Shown here one piece after another: positions 27,548-37,070 of a DNA stretch of 64,000 nt. Position 1 is the stretch's first letter. Every line of letters starts with the position of its first letter. Under the pieces are notes generated by a model. That model had not been told where the DNA came from. It did not search any database and saw nothing but the letters and a program-made list of their open reading frames with translations. The translations under genes were made by a program, and so were the position numbers. The stretch comes from Cupriavidus numazuensis. Its GTDB lineage: Bacteria; Pseudomonadota; Gammaproteobacteria; Burkholderiales; Burkholderiaceae. The DNA lies in contig NZ_CAJPVI010000004.1 in the NCBI RefSeq assembly GCF_905397435.1, forward strand, positions 141,845 through 205,844, in the 5' to 3' direction.

Positions 27548-28312
27548 ATGCCCGAACATTTCCTGCTGTCTTCACTCTTGATTTTCGGGTTGGGTGGTTT
27601 GCTTGGGGCGGTAGGCGGCCTGTTCGGCATCGGCGGCGGCCTGATTGCCATCCCCGCACTCGGGCTGCTATTCGGCATGGACCAGCAGCTTGCGCAAGGC
27701 ACCGCGCTGGTCATGATCGCGCCCAATGTGCTGATCGGCTTCTGGCAATACCGCAAGCGTGCCGATATCGCGCTGCGCACGGCGCTCGTACTCGGGCTCA
27801 GCGCGGTACTCGCGACCTACCTGTCGGCGCGGCTGGCCACTTCGATGGATGCGCAGTTGCTGCGCCGCATCTTCGCCGGTTTCATGATCGGCATGGCGCT
27901 GTATTTCCTCTGGCGGCTGCTGCCCGGGCGCGCTGTCACTGCCCCGCAGGCGCGCGTCTCGCCACGCTGGATTCCGCTGGTCGGCGTCGTCGGCGGCGCG
28001 TTCTCGGGCTTCTTCAGCGTGGGCGGCGGCGTGGTGGCGGCACCGGCGCTGGTTGGCCTGTTCGGCATGCGACAGGCAGCGGCACAGGGGCTGGCGCTGG
28101 CCCTCGTGACGCCCGGCGCGGTGGTGGCACTTGCCACGTATGCGCATGCCGGGCATGTCGATTGGGTGAGCGGCATCCCGCTTTCGCTGGGCGGCATGCT
28201 GACGATTTCGTGGGGCGTGGCACTGGCGCACCGGATGCCCGAACGCCGCCTGCGTGCGCTGTTCGCGCTATGCCTGATCGCGACGGCGGCGGTGATGCTG
28301 GTGCGCGGCTGA
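27548..28312 (+). CDS. TauE/SafE family permease
   Basis: A 254-aa membrane protein with about 8 TM segments. The two TauE/SafE repeats show the Gly-rich signature GGLFGIGGGLIAIPALGLLF near the N terminus and GFFSVGGGVVAAPALVGLFG in the second half. The family exports sulfite, sulfoacetate or related organosulfur anions; the substrate here is not known. ATG 27548 is preferred over the GTG 9 nt upstream. Confidence 0.88.
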   Translation: MPEHFLLSSLLIFGLGGLLGAVGGLFGIGGGLIAIPALGLLFGMDQQLAQGTALVMIAPNVLIGFWQYRKRADIALRTALVLGLSAVLATYLSARLATSMDAQLLRRIFAGFMIGMALYFLWRLLPGRAVTAPQARVSPRWIPLVGVVGGAFSGFFSVGGGVVAAPALVGLFGMRQAAAQGLALALVTPGAVVALATYAHAGHVDWVSGIPLSLGGMLTISWGVALAHRMPERRLRALFALCLIATAAVMLVRG

Positions 28313-28357
28313 CGGGGTTAGGGGGCCCGGCTTGCGCCCTGCGCAAGCCATCACCGT

Positions 28358-28975
28358 CTATTTCCGGAACACGAGGCTGAAATTATTGGCCGGCATTGCC
28401 ACCGGCGCATCGCAGCGCATGCCCTGCGCCTCGCCCAGCGCGATCACGTCTTCCATGTCGCGCACGCCCCATTCCGGATCGGTCGCACGGAGCTGCGCAT
28501 CGAACGCGGCATTGCTCGGCGCGGTGTGGGTGCCGCCACGCCGGTAAGGTCCGTACAGGAACAACACGCCGCCAGCGCCAAGCAGCCGGCCCGCGCCGGC
28601 AAAGAGCGCTTGCGTGGCCGCCCACGGCGAGATATGGATCATGTTGATGCAGACCACGGCATCCGCGGCATCGATGCCCCACGGCTGCCCGCACACATCG
28701 AGCGCCAGCGGGGCGCGCACGTTGCTCAGGCCTGTGTGATGGGTCCAGGCAGCGATCGACGCGCGCGCTGCCGCATCGGGATCGCTCGGCTGCCAGGTCA
28801 GGCCGGGCAGTGCCGCGGCAAAGTGCACCGCGTGCTGGCCGGTGCCGCTCGCGATCTCCAGCACCGTTCCAGTCGCCGGGAGCACGTTGCGAAGCACGGC
28901 GAGGATCGGCTCGCGATTGCGGTCCGTGGCGGGCGCAAGGCGGCGGGCATCAGGGTCAGGGGTGTGGCTCGTCAT
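28358..28975 (-). CDS. DUF938 SAM-dependent methyltransferase-like protein
   Basis: A 205-aa class I methyltransferase fold. The SAM-binding motif I is VLEIASGTGQHAVHFAAALP, followed by WQPSDPDAAARASI and INMIHISPW, typical of DUF938. The start ATG 28975 lies 5 nt after the HiPIP stop codon, so the two genes are co-transcribed. Target is unknown. Confidence 0.88.
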   Translation of the reverse strand: MTSHTPDPDARRLAPATDRNREPILAVLRNVLPATGTVLEIASGTGQHAVHFAAALPGLTWQPSDPDAAARASIAAWTHHTGLSNVRAPLALDVCGQPWGIDAADAVVCINMIHISPWAATQALFAGAGRLLGAGGVLFLYGPYRRGGTHTAPSNAAFDAQLRATDPEWGVRDMEDVIALGEAQGMRCDAPVAMPANNFSLVFRK

Positions 28976-28980
28976 GGATT

Positions 28981-29298
28981 TCAACCCTGCTCCCAGGCGT
29001 TGCACCAGCCGGCTGCCGCGACCTCCTTGTCGCCGAACAGCGCGCAGCCGCCCGCGGCGCTACCCGTGTCGCCCTGGTAAAGCTGGCAGTTGGCGCAGGT
29101 CTGGCTGGTCTTGTGGCTTGGGTATTTCTTCGGATCCACCTTGGTGGTGTCGGCCTTGTAGCCGACTTTCTGGGCCTGCGGGTCCTGCTCGCCGAGCATG
29201 GCGGCGCTGGCGGAAGGGCTGCCGAGCAACCCGGTGACGGCCACGCCGCCCGACAGGGCGAGCGGCAGGTATCCCAGAAACTGGCGTCTGCACGGCAT
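28981..29298 (-). CDS. hip: High-potential iron-sulfur protein (HiPIP)
   Basis: A 105-aa periplasmic electron carrier. A Tat-like leader with CRRQFLGYLPLALSGGVAVT is followed by the HiPIP domain with four cysteines: CANCQLYQG, GGCALFGDKEV and WCNAWEQG. They bind one [4Fe-4S] cluster working at high potential. It precedes the DUF938 gene by 5 nt. Confidence 0.92.
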   Translation of the reverse strand: MPCRRQFLGYLPLALSGGVAVTGLLGSPSASAAMLGEQDPQAQKVGYKADTTKVDPKKYPSHKTSQTCANCQLYQGDTGSAAGGCALFGDKEVAAAGWCNAWEQG

Positions 29299-29408
29299 GG
29301 CAGTCTCCTCTGAGGTGGGGCATGTGGCGACATGTGCCTGCCGCCTCGCGCAGAGGTTACTGCGGATTAGGAGGCCGGTGCAATGCCCGGCCCCTAAAGG
29401 CGCTCTGC

Positions 29409-30506
29409 TTACAGCTTGAACTCGCCCACCACGCCCTGGAGCTGATGAGCCTGGTCCGCGAGCGATGCCGATGCCGCGGCCGCCTGTTCCACCAGTGCCG
29501 CGTTCTGCTGCGTGACGGCATCCATCTGCGCCACGGCCTGGTTGACCTGCTCGATGCTGCTGCTCTGGTCGCGCGACGCCACCGAGATCTCGCCAAGAAT
29601 GCCCGTGACACTGCGAACGGCCTGCTGGAGCTCTTCCATGGTCTGCCCGGCCTTGTCGACCAGCACGGCGCCGCCTTCGACCTGGCGGGCGGAATCGCCG
29701 ATCAGCACGCGAATTTCCTTCGCGGCGGTGGCGCTGCGCTGTGCCAGTGTGCGCACTTCACCGGCAACCACGGCAAAGCCACGACCCTGCTCGCCAGCAC
29801 GCGCCGCTTCCACTGCAGCATTGAGCGCCAGGATATTGGTCTGGAACGCGATGCCTTCGATGACCTGGATGATCTCGACCACTTTGTTCGAGCTGGCGCT
29901 GATCGCCTGCATGGTCTGCACCACGTCGCTGACGACCACGCCGCCGCGCTCGGCGATCTCCGAGGCGTTGGCCGCGATGTCGTTGGCGGCGTGCGCACGC
30001 TCGGCGTTGCGCCGCACCATGTCGGTCAGGCTGCCCATGCTGGACGCCGTTTCCTGCAGCGTGGCCGCCTGTTCCTCAGTCCGCTGGGAAAGGTCGGTAT
30101 TGCCGTCCGCGATCTGCCGCGACGAGTCGGCGATCGAGTCGGTCGAACTCTTGATCCGGCTCACCAGGTCGGTCAGGATGTCCTCCATCTTGCCCATGCC
30201 GCCGAGCAGCCGGCCGAAGGCACCGCCCTGGTCGGTGTCGAAGTCCTGGCTCAGGTCGCCGGCGGCCACGGTCTCGGCGATGTAGACGGCATCCGCGAGC
30301 GGCCGCTCGATGCCGGCGGCCAGCCACAAGGCGCCGGCCACGGCCGCCACCAGTGCTGCCAGGCCAAGGCCGAGCACGGTGTAGCGCGCCGCGTCACTGC
30401 CCTCAAGCTGCGCCAGGCCCGTGCCGATGGCCGCGCCCGACAACAGCACGACCAGTCCGAAGCTGGCGCCCAGACGCGCACGGATGCTCAAATTTGCCTG
30501 CGACAT
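29409..30506 (-). CDS. Minimal methyl-accepting chemotaxis protein
   Basis: A 365-aa transducer. TM1 is at residues ~12-33 and TM2 at ~41-64, with only about 8 residues between, so there is no periplasmic sensor domain. A HAMP-like region follows ([20 protein letters not shown]), then the signalling domain with [20 protein letters not shown]. It ends GVVGEFKL without a CheR-docking pentapeptide. ATG 30506 has GGGGGAG upstream and follows the FliA promoter. It may sense membrane state or redox signals, or form mixed receptor arrays; this is inference. Confidence 0.92.
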   Translation of the reverse strand: MSQANLSIRARLGASFGLVVLLSGAAIGTGLAQLEGSDAARYTVLGLGLAALVAAVAGALWLAAGIERPLADAVYIAETVAAGDLSQDFDTDQGGAFGRLLGGMGKMEDILTDLVSRIKSSTDSIADSSRQIADGNTDLSQRTEEQAATLQETASSMGSLTDMVRRNAERAHAANDIAANASEIAERGGVVVSDVVQTMQAISASSNKVVEIIQVIEGIAFQTNILALNAAVEAARAGEQGRGFAVVAGEVRTLAQRSATAAKEIRVLIGDSARQVEGGAVLVDKAGQTMEELQQAVRSVTGILGEISVASRDQSSSIEQVNQAVAQMDAVTQQNAALVEQAAAASASLADQAHQLQGVVGEFKL

Positions 30507-30558
30507 TGTTGCTCTCCCCCTTTTGTCCGATGTCTGTTTTCGATGGTCTGCCGTTGGG

Positions 30559-30585
30559 GTATCGGCACAGCCGTGCGGAAATTTA
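30559..30585 (-). promoter_or_regulatory. FliA (sigma-28) promoter of the minimal transducer
   Basis: On the minus strand TAAA (30582-30585), 15 nt, GCCGATAC (30559-30566), i.e. 11 of 12 consensus positions, with start-site about 45 nt before the coding start. Confidence 0.85.
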
Positions 30586-30666
30586 GGGAGAATGGCCAAT
30601 TTAGTTGACAAGACAACTTGGCCCGGCCGCGGCCCTGTCATCGGCAGGCGAGCCGCTTGCCGAAAC

Positions 30667-30691
30667 AAAAAAGGCGGGCCGAAGCCCGCCT
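30667..30691 (-). terminator. Rho-independent terminator of phoX
   Basis: AGGCGGGC-TTCG-GCCCGCCT on the minus strand, 8-bp stem with the stable TTCG loop, followed by a run of T. It lies 27 nt after the phoX stop codon. Confidence 0.9.
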
Positions 30692-30718
30692 GCTGACCGG
30701 ATCCCCGTGCCTGACCGG

Positions 30719-32710
30719 TCAGGCCTTGGCCAGCTTGATGCTCGACAGGTCAGCCGTCAGATAGCCGACCGCCGCGCCGGCCCGGTCCTTGTAGTTGGCG
30801 CGCACCAGCGGATCCAGCGTCGGCTGCACCTTGGCGTGCAACGTGGAACCCCAATCGCCGGCATGCTGGAAGTTGCTCATGATGTAGGTCCAGCCGTTGA
30901 TCTCGTCCACGGCGTGCAGGCCAGTGGCTTCGGCGCCGGCTGGCGTCGACAGCAGGCGCGACAGCTGCTTCGTGTCGACGTTATAGGCCCACAGGAAGTT
31001 GTTGACGTGCTGGCCGCTGTCCTCGCCGATGAACAGGGTACGCAGTTTTTCCGAGAACTTCAGGTTGTCCGGGTTGCCGATCCAGTTCGGGTCGGCGGTA
31101 TTGCCCAGGTCGTCCGCGGCGATGTCGCGGCCGTTGAGCAGGCCCTTGGTGTGCACCGGCACCCATTCGCTGTCGATGGCATTGCCGTCCTGGTCCTTCT
31201 GGCCGCCGTCCAGCTTGTGCTGCATGACAGCGCCGGCGTTCAGCGCCGCGTCCAGCGAGATGCCGCTTTGCGCGTTCCAGCCCTTCTTGTTCAGCACCAT
31301 GGAATCGACCACGTTCTGCAGCGCGGAGTAGGCGATCTTGTCCTTGATGTTGACCGTGGTGCCTTCCATCTTGGTGAAGCCCATGCTGCCGCCCTTCAGG
31401 TAGGCGTAGCGGTGCGTTTCCAGGAACGCGGCGGCCTTCTCCATGCCGGGCATGACCTTCACCCAGTTGGCAGCGCCGTTGTAGAAGATCTTGGTGTAGC
31501 CGGTGGCCGTCGGGTCGGCGATGGTCGGATCGACCAGCTTCACATCGATGACGTCGGCCGGCGCAAGCGTGTCGGCCAGGTTTTCGATTTCTGCGCTGGT
31601 GGCGTGCCCCAGCTTGATCCAGCTGATGTCGCAGCCGGCGGCGGCCGGGTCGATCGAGAAGCCGTTCCCGAGCTTGGCCACGTACAGCGTGCCCGACGAC
31701 AGGTCCGTTTCGCGGTCGGCCACGAACATGAACAGGCCGCTGTTGGTGGCGTCGTCGCCCATCAGCACGGTGCGGTTGTCAGGCATGACCTGCACCAGTT
31801 CGTGCGAAATGCGGCCCACGCAATAGTGCTTGGTGATGCTGCCCGTGCCGTCCGGATTCACGCGGACTTCGGGCAGGTGGCCATAGTGGTATGGCTTGTA
31901 GGCCGTCTCGCTGCCCAGCAGGTTCTTGCTGAAGGCCTTGTACTGGGCGATCAGCTTCGGATCGGCGGTAAAGGCGTCGGGCTCGTATTCCTCGCTCGAC
32001 AAGTGTGTGTTCCACGGCGACAGGCTGGCGCCGCAGGTAATCCACAGACCGTGCGCCGGCGAGGTATCCACGTTGTGGTACTTGACCAGCGTGAGCTTGC
32101 CGGTGGCCGGGTCCTGGTCCAGCGTCAGTACGGCGATCGGCGACGGCAGGCGGCCGTAGGTATCGGCGCCGGACTGGTCGCGCGTGTTGTACTCGAACTG
32201 CACCACGGCGAACACCGGGTTGCCCTTCACGCCGGCAACGCGCGCGTTTTCGATCTTGAGCAGCGAGGTGCCGTCGGGCGCATCGGAGAAGAACTGGCGG
32301 TCCTTGCCAGACACCGAGGTGTCGCGGATCGGCTGGTTGTTGATGTCGTAGTAGCCGCCGGCCAGGATGGTGCCGCCCTTGCCGTCCGGCACCATGTCGC
32401 CGGTGATGAAGAACGGCTGGTAGGCCAGCTTGAACGTGCGGCTGCTGCCGTCGCTGAAGTTGATCTTCATGCTCGACCCCACGGTGGTGGTCGCCATGGC
32501 GGCCGGATTGGCCAGCGTCGGGGCGCTCATGCCGGTGAATTCGGCGGTGGTGAAGGTGGCGTTGGGGTTGGTGGTTGGCGCAGCAATGGCGTCGTCGCTC
32601 CCGCCACAGCCCACGAGCAGGCCGGCGGAAGCCAGGCCTAGCGGCAGCATCGGCGCACCGGCAAGGATTTTCAGCGCCTTGCGACGCGAGGCATCAGGTT
32701 TGTCGAACAT
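30719..32710 (-). CDS. phoX: PhoX-type alkaline phosphatase
   Basis: A 663-aa exported Ca/Fe-dependent phosphatase that releases phosphate from esters. The start [18 protein letters not shown] carries a Tat twin-arginine motif; the hydrophobic core ends in LLVGCGG, a lipobox, so it may be a Tat-exported lipoprotein. The PhoX (DUF839) body has [40 protein letters not shown], and the late [20 protein letters not shown] and [13 protein letters not shown] blocks. ATG 32710 has GGGGAAAAG upstream. A Pho-box promoter lies about 110 nt upstream. Confidence 0.93.
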   Translation of the reverse strand: MFDKPDASRRKALKILAGAPMLPLGLASAGLLVGCGGSDDAIAAPTTNPNATFTTAEFTGMSAPTLANPAAMATTTVGSSMKINFSDGSSRTFKLAYQPFFITGDMVPDGKGGTILAGGYYDINNQPIRDTSVSGKDRQFFSDAPDGTSLLKIENARVAGVKGNPVFAVVQFEYNTRDQSGADTYGRLPSPIAVLTLDQDPATGKLTLVKYHNVDTSPAHGLWITCGASLSPWNTHLSSEEYEPDAFTADPKLIAQYKAFSKNLLGSETAYKPYHYGHLPEVRVNPDGTGSITKHYCVGRISHELVQVMPDNRTVLMGDDATNSGLFMFVADRETDLSSGTLYVAKLGNGFSIDPAAAGCDISWIKLGHATSAEIENLADTLAPADVIDVKLVDPTIADPTATGYTKIFYNGAANWVKVMPGMEKAAAFLETHRYAYLKGGSMGFTKMEGTTVNIKDKIAYSALQNVVDSMVLNKKGWNAQSGISLDAALNAGAVMQHKLDGGQKDQDGNAIDSEWVPVHTKGLLNGRDIAADDLGNTADPNWIGNPDNLKFSEKLRTLFIGEDSGQHVNNFLWAYNVDTKQLSRLLSTPAGAEATGLHAVDEINGWTYIMSNFQHAGDWGSTLHAKVQPTLDPLVRANYKDRAGAAVGYLTADLSSIKLAKA

Positions 32711-32806
32711 GGTCTTTTCCGGGGAAAGTGGGCGGCATGGCTCGAAGCGCATCCGCTTGTCACAGAAACCAGACATGGCGCGACAGCCGCGCCCTCGTCG
32801 CTGCGC

Positions 32807-32840
32807 ATCGTAGTGGGGGTATGTGACAGGAAGTTGACGA
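32807..32840 (-). promoter_or_regulatory. Candidate PhoB box and -10 of phoX
   Basis: On the minus strand TCGTCAA-CTTC-CTGTCAC (32823-32840) matches the Pho-box design of two 7-mers 4 nt apart; the second half equals CTGTCAC. Ten nt later comes TACGAT (32807-32812) as -10, the spacing seen in PhoB-activated promoters. It supports phosphate-starvation control. Confidence 0.65.
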
Positions 32841-32935
32841 TGAACCACAAAATCGTCACACGGACGGTCGGGCGCGGAGGCTGGGGTAAACTTCCTCTTT
32901 TGTCGTTGGCCACGTGCCTGCCTGGCGGATTCCGC

Positions 32936-33556
32936 TTGCCTACCTATACCCTCGCCGCCCCTGTCGACGCCGAACTCGAGATCCGCAAGAGCCGCTTCCT
33001 GGCCCTGGCGATCCCCGTTCCTGACCGCGAAGCCGCCATGGCCACCCTGCAGTCACTGCGTGCGCAGCATCCCACCGCCACGCATGTGTGCTGGGCGCTG
33101 CTCGCGGGCGGGCAATCGGGGATGTCGGACGACGGGGAACCGTCCGGCACGGCCGGGCGGCCGATCCTGGAGGTGCTGCGCCATCACGATCTCGATGGGG
33201 TGCTGGCTGCGGTGGTGCGCTACTACGGGGGCGTCAAGCTCGGCGCCGGTGGGTTGGTGCGCGCCTATACCGATGCGATTGCCGCTGCGCTGAAATCCGC
33301 GGAGCGAATTGAGCGGATTGCCTATGCCGAGCTGGCGGTAGAGGTCGACTACGCCGACGAGCCGCGCGTGCGCCGTTGGCTTGAGTTGGCGGCACAGGAC
33401 GGTTGTTCGTTGGCTGACACGGCCTACGGCGCCATGGCGCGGCTGGTGATTCGTCTGCCGGCCACACAGCGCGATGCTGCCCGGGTGGCATTGCGCGACG
33501 CTACGCACGGGCGGGCGTTGTTTCCACAGGTCGAGGATGATGGATCAGCAGCCTGA
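32936..33556 (+). CDS. yigZ: YigZ/IMPACT family protein
   Basis: A 206-aa UPF0029 protein. The family core is present: KSRFLALAIPV, HPTATHVCWALLAG, DDGEPSGTAGRPILEVLRHH, and VVRYYGGVKLGAGGLVRAYT. IMPACT proteins modulate translational control in eukaryotes; the bacterial role is unclear. The start is uncertain: I use TTG 32936 (TTG-CCT-ACC-TAT) because it precedes the conserved region by the usual ~15 residues; longer starts would run through the phoX promoter. It overlaps the ferredoxin gene by 17 nt. Confidence 0.85.
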   Translation: MPTYTLAAPVDAELEIRKSRFLALAIPVPDREAAMATLQSLRAQHPTATHVCWALLAGGQSGMSDDGEPSGTAGRPILEVLRHHDLDGVLAAVVRYYGGVKLGAGGLVRAYTDAIAAALKSAERIERIAYAELAVEVDYADEPRVRRWLELAAQDGCSLADTAYGAMARLVIRLPATQRDAARVALRDATHGRALFPQVEDDGSAA

Positions 33557-33863
33557 CACCCGCGACGTCCTCACGGACGATCAGGTTGAATTCACCGCGC
33601 GCGTGTTGCCGGCTGATGTCACGTTTTCCGTCCCACCTGGCCTGAGCTTGCTGGAAGCTGCGCTACTTGACGGCGTAGTGATGCCAAATTCCTGCCGCAA
33701 TGGCACCTGCCGTGCGTGTGCGAGCCGCTTGCGCGCGGGGGCTATCCGGTATCGGATTGAATGGCCGGGGCTTAGTCTGGACGAGAAGGATGAGGGGTGG
33801 ATCCTCCCGTGTGTGGCATGCGCGGTCAGTGACGTGGTAATTGAATTGGGTAAGCTCGAGTAG
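33540..33863 (+). CDS. 2Fe-2S ferredoxin
   Basis: A 107-aa plant-type ferredoxin. Ligands are in the pattern C-x4-C-x2-C (SCRNGTCRACASRL, with PNSCRNG) and a fourth Cys in WILPCVAC. The fold elements VTFSVPPGLSLLEAALLDG fit. ATG 33540 or 33537 overlaps the yigZ end. The redox partner is unknown. Confidence 0.9.
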   Translation: MDQQPDTRDVLTDDQVEFTARVLPADVTFSVPPGLSLLEAALLDGVVMPNSCRNGTCRACASRLRAGAIRYRIEWPGLSLDEKDEGWILPCVACAVSDVVIELGKLE

Positions 33864-33886
33864 CCTCTGTCATAAGCGCCTCGGCT

Positions 33887-34152
33887 CGGAAGGGGCGCCC
33901 GCAACGCTGATGAACTCGCACCCAGACGACGCGCGCGCAGCGCAGCCGAAGGCGTCCCACCAACGACCTTATTGAAACGCTGCACCCGAGTCCGTCTTGG
34001 GGATCGTCCAAAAGCCGTGCCGCGCCAGGCACAGGTTCTGACTCACATAGCGTTAGCAGGCTCGAACCACTGACCACCGTGGCAGGCGTCCAAAGCCGCT
34101 TGGACCACTTTTTGTCGCTCGGACAAAAAGTGACTCGCCGGCTACGCCGGCG
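33887..34152 (+). repeat. Dispersed intergenic repeat, copy 1
   Basis: The 343-nt gap 33864-34206 between the convergent ferredoxin and esterase genes is mostly filled by a repeat also found at ~39316-39637. A 63-nt block (33986-34048) is identical in both copies. It ends in a twin hairpin at 34107-34152: ACTTTTTGTC-GCTCG-GACAAAAAGT, then CGCCGGC-TAC-GCCGGCG. The open frames inside look spurious. The first hairpin may also act as a terminator for both genes. Confidence 0.8.
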
Positions 34153-34206
34153 AAACCGCGGCACCAGCCAAGAACGCCCCCCCTGCACATCAGCGAACAC
34201 CCCCTC

Positions 34207-35316
34207 TCACCCCAAAAAAAACCTCATTGCAATCCTCACCCCATCCGGCCCCCGCGGATCGGAAAACGCCTGCGCCGCAGGCCCCCCACTCCACGCATGT
34301 CCGAGCCCCTCGATCCTGACGAGCCGCACGAAGATTTCCCCATCGACAACCCAGTCAGACACTTCCGCCGGCAGCCTTTGCCCACGCTGCACGCGACGCG
34401 CGCCCGGCACGACCAGCCGCACGGACGGATCCGGCAGCAGATCCACCCAAAGCCGCGCAGCCGTCATCGCGTTCTCCACCGACACCACCGCATCCACATC
34501 GCCATGCAGCAGCAACAGCGGCGGCAGGCGTCGCCCGGCCAGCCATAACCGCAGCGCCTGCCGCGCGGCAGCATCCGGCACCCGGCTGCCCCGCATGACC
34601 GCCCCGGCCTGCGCCGTGTTGGCAGCGCTGTAAGGCACCGCCCCCGAATGCGAGCCAACCCCGATAAAGCGATCCGGATAGCGCAACCCCAGCATCATCG
34701 CCATCGCACCGCCGGCCGATAGCCCCATCACGCTGACGCGGTCCGCCCGCACCGGATAGCGTCCGCAGACATGGTCGATCATCGCCATCAGCAACGCGGC
34801 CTCGGCGCTCCCGCGCGTAGCGGGACGGAACCAGTTCCAGCACCGTTGTGCGTTGGCCTGCGACGACTGCTCCGGCAGCAGCACGACGCAGCCTGCATCC
34901 CGCGCCGCCGTTGCCGCGCGCGTGACCGCGGCGAAGCTCGCGGCGTCCTGGCCGCAGCCATGCAACAGCACCAGCATCGGCGCGCGCCGCCGGGCGGTTA
35001 TGCCGGCCGGTATGAAGATCCGGTAGTTGCGCTGGGCGAGCGGGCCCAGTCCGGCGACGCCCTCTTCCCAGCGTCCGCTGCCGCGGCTTTGTGGCGGCGG
35101 CACGGGCGAGACCACGCCGGACAGCGCGCGTTGCGTGGCCTTGGTGACGGCCGATGACTGCTTCACCGCGTTGCGCACGATGGCCTCGGTCATCGGCTTG
35201 GTCACCGTCTTGTTGATCGCGCGGGTCATCTCGCGCCCCATGCGCCTGGCCTGGCGCGTGGCGGTCTTACCCAACGCTGTCCATAGCCGTGCCGTGCTGC
35301 CGCCGCGGCGTCCCAT
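34207..35316 (-). CDS. PHB-depolymerase family esterase
   Basis: A 369-aa alpha/beta hydrolase. After a basic ~85-residue N-terminal region (no clear signal peptide) come RNYRIFIPAG, APMLVLLHGCGQDAASFAAV with the oxyanion hole HGCGQ, the nucleophile box VMGLSAGGAMAM (Ser), the acid in HGDVDAVV and the His in GLGHAWSGG. The family covers poly(3-hydroxybutyrate) depolymerases and feruloyl esterases. The lack of an obvious signal peptide leaves the location open. Confidence 0.88.
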   Translation of the reverse strand: MGRRGGSTARLWTALGKTATRQARRMGREMTRAINKTVTKPMTEAIVRNAVKQSSAVTKATQRALSGVVSPVPPPQSRGSGRWEEGVAGLGPLAQRNYRIFIPAGITARRRAPMLVLLHGCGQDAASFAAVTRAATAARDAGCVVLLPEQSSQANAQRCWNWFRPATRGSAEAALLMAMIDHVCGRYPVRADRVSVMGLSAGGAMAMMLGLRYPDRFIGVGSHSGAVPYSAANTAQAGAVMRGSRVPDAAARQALRLWLAGRRLPPLLLLHGDVDAVVSVENAMTAARLWVDLLPDPSVRLVVPGARRVQRGQRLPAEVSDWVVDGEIFVRLVRIEGLGHAWSGGPAAQAFSDPRGPDGVRIAMRFFLG

Positions 35317-35400
35317 GTGACTGGCCTCCCGTCCGGATTCCGTTGACGGGGTCGATTGTGTCAGGCTTTCTTGTCAGGCGTATGCATGCGCCACGGCGGC

Positions 35401-35757
35401 TCAGCGCGCCGCACGGTCATGCACCGCGCGGCTGTCGGCGGGCGCCTCGTCGCGCTCGTTCAGGCCGTAGTCGCGCAGCACCTGCGCCACGCGCAACCGG
35501 TAGCCCGAGAACACGCCGCCGCGGCCGGCGGCCTGCGCCTGACGGTGTTCCTCGGTGTTGCGCCATGCCATGACCGCGGCCTCGTCGCGGAAGAACGACA
35601 GCGACAGGATCTTGCCGGGGTTGGTCAGGCTCTGGAAACGCTCGACCGAGATGAAGCCATCGATGGCCTCCAGCGTGGGCCGCAGCTTCGCGGCAATGTC
35701 GAGATACGTGTCCTTGCGGCCCGGTGCGGGCTCGACTTCGAAGATGACGGCGATCAT
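35401..35757 (-). CDS. Antibiotic biosynthesis monooxygenase (ABM) domain protein
   Basis: A 118-aa ferredoxin-like alpha+beta protein: MIAVIFEVEPAPGRKDTYLD, then IDGFISVERFQSLTNPGKIL, SLSFFRDEAAVMAWR, HRQAQAAGR. ABM proteins include cofactor-free quinol monooxygenases. ATG 35757 gives the normal length; the longer frame adds 15 residues. It follows the P450 gene by 41 nt on the same strand, so the pair is likely an operon. Confidence 0.85.
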   Translation of the reverse strand: MIAVIFEVEPAPGRKDTYLDIAAKLRPTLEAIDGFISVERFQSLTNPGKILSLSFFRDEAAVMAWRNTEEHRQAQAAGRGGVFSGYRLRVAQVLRDYGLNERDEAPADSRAVHDRAAR

Positions 35758-35798
35758 GTCGTGGGTCTCTGTGAGGGAATAGGGGACGAACCAGCGCT

Positions 35799-36929
35799 TC
35801 AAAGGAAATGCGGGATGCGCGCGTTGTGCGAAGGCCGGTAGCGGAACGCCTGCGCCAGGGCAGCCGGCTGCGCGCCACGGGCGAGCAGCGCGTCGACGGT
35901 CGCCGCGGCAAGCGCATGCGCGAGTGCGTCACCGGGGCAGGCATGGCGGCCCGCGCCGAACGTCCAGGGCCTTGCGCCTGCTTCGGCAGGCGCTGAGCAC
36001 GACGCAGCGGCAAGCAGTACGAGCACGGCATCGCCGGCCCTGAGCGGCACGCCGCACAGGCGCGCGTCAGCCGCGAGGAAGCGGCGTGTATTTTGCACCG
36101 GCGGATCGTCGGTCGCCACGCGTGCGGCCAGTTCATCGAGCCCGCCCGTCGCGGGGCCATTGCGGCCGAGCCGCAGCAGCATGTTGCCGGCAAGCCCGGC
36201 GGTGGCCTCGCATGCCTGCACCATCAGGCCGATGATATTGGCCGCGACGGCCGCGGGTGCGATGTCATCGGCATGCGCGGCTTGCCGCAGCGCTGACAGG
36301 AGGCCGAGGTCTTCCGCCGGACATGGCCGCCCGGCGGGCATTTGCAGCCACTGCCCCAGCCACCGCGCCGCGTCGGCGCCCGCCTCGACATCATCTGCCG
36401 TGGCCAGCGGCGACTGCGCCGCTGCGTAGGCACTCACGCGCGTCGCGACGGCCATGGCATCGGCGCCCGCACGCACGGGCAGGCCGAGCAGATCGGCCAC
36501 CGTCACAACAGGTAGCGTGAACAGCCACCGATTGATCGTGGCGCCGTTGAGCAGTGCCATGTCCGGGACGAGATCGAGTACGCCAGCCAGCCCGCCTGCA
36601 CGCGCCTTCGCCGTGGCTGCATCGATGCCGCCCATCAACCGCAGCAGGATGGCCTTCAGCGGTGCATGAGCGGCACCGTCGTTCATGCGGATCAGACGGC
36701 CAAACAACTCGCCCGCGGCAGTGCCGGCGAGTGCAGTCGGCACGGGCTGCGCCGGCGGGCGCACGCGGCAGTCGGGATGGGCCAGCACCGCTGCCACCTC
36801 CGCCCGCCCGGCGGCCACCCACAGGCCCAGCCGCTCGTCAAAGCCAAACGGCTGACGCGCCGCGAGCGCGCGGTAGTACGGATACGGATCGGGAGCGGTG
36901 ACGGCTTCGAGCGGGTCGGCAGGCATCAT
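35799..36929 (-). CDS. Cytochrome P450
   Basis: A 376-aa soluble bacterial P450. The haem loop WTFGAGRHACPGDALAHAL places the thiolate at about C331; VQNTRRFLAAD fits the meander region; the I-helix has MVQACEATAGLAGN in place of the usual AGxDT, seen in some P450 families. NDGAAHAPLKAILL resembles the C-helix start. The protein is a little short. Substrate is not readable; the partner is the ABM gene downstream. Confidence 0.9.
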   Translation of the reverse strand: MMPADPLEAVTAPDPYPYYRALAARQPFGFDERLGLWVAAGRAEVAAVLAHPDCRVRPPAQPVPTALAGTAAGELFGRLIRMNDGAAHAPLKAILLRLMGGIDAATAKARAGGLAGVLDLVPDMALLNGATINRWLFTLPVVTVADLLGLPVRAGADAMAVATRVSAYAAAQSPLATADDVEAGADAARWLGQWLQMPAGRPCPAEDLGLLSALRQAAHADDIAPAAVAANIIGLMVQACEATAGLAGNMLLRLGRNGPATGGLDELAARVATDDPPVQNTRRFLAADARLCGVPLRAGDAVLVLLAAASCSAPAEAGARPWTFGAGRHACPGDALAHALAAATVDALLARGAQPAALAQAFRYRPSHNARIPHFL

Positions 36930-37070
36930 GGCGTGGCGGATTCGGTGTGTTGCTGATCGGCCGCGCGCATCAGGAATGCTCGCGGCGCTACAGCGTCAGA
37001 CGAATCTTTGCACTGTCCGGTACCCGGAAGCTTCGTGGCGACATGAAATGTCGAATGCAGCGGCCTTCCC

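Noticed and set aside
33826..34200. Minus-strand frame of 124 codons in repeat copy 1
   Set aside because: It covers the repeat and its hairpins, and the matching frame in copy 2 drifts; no family features, so it is treated as spurious.
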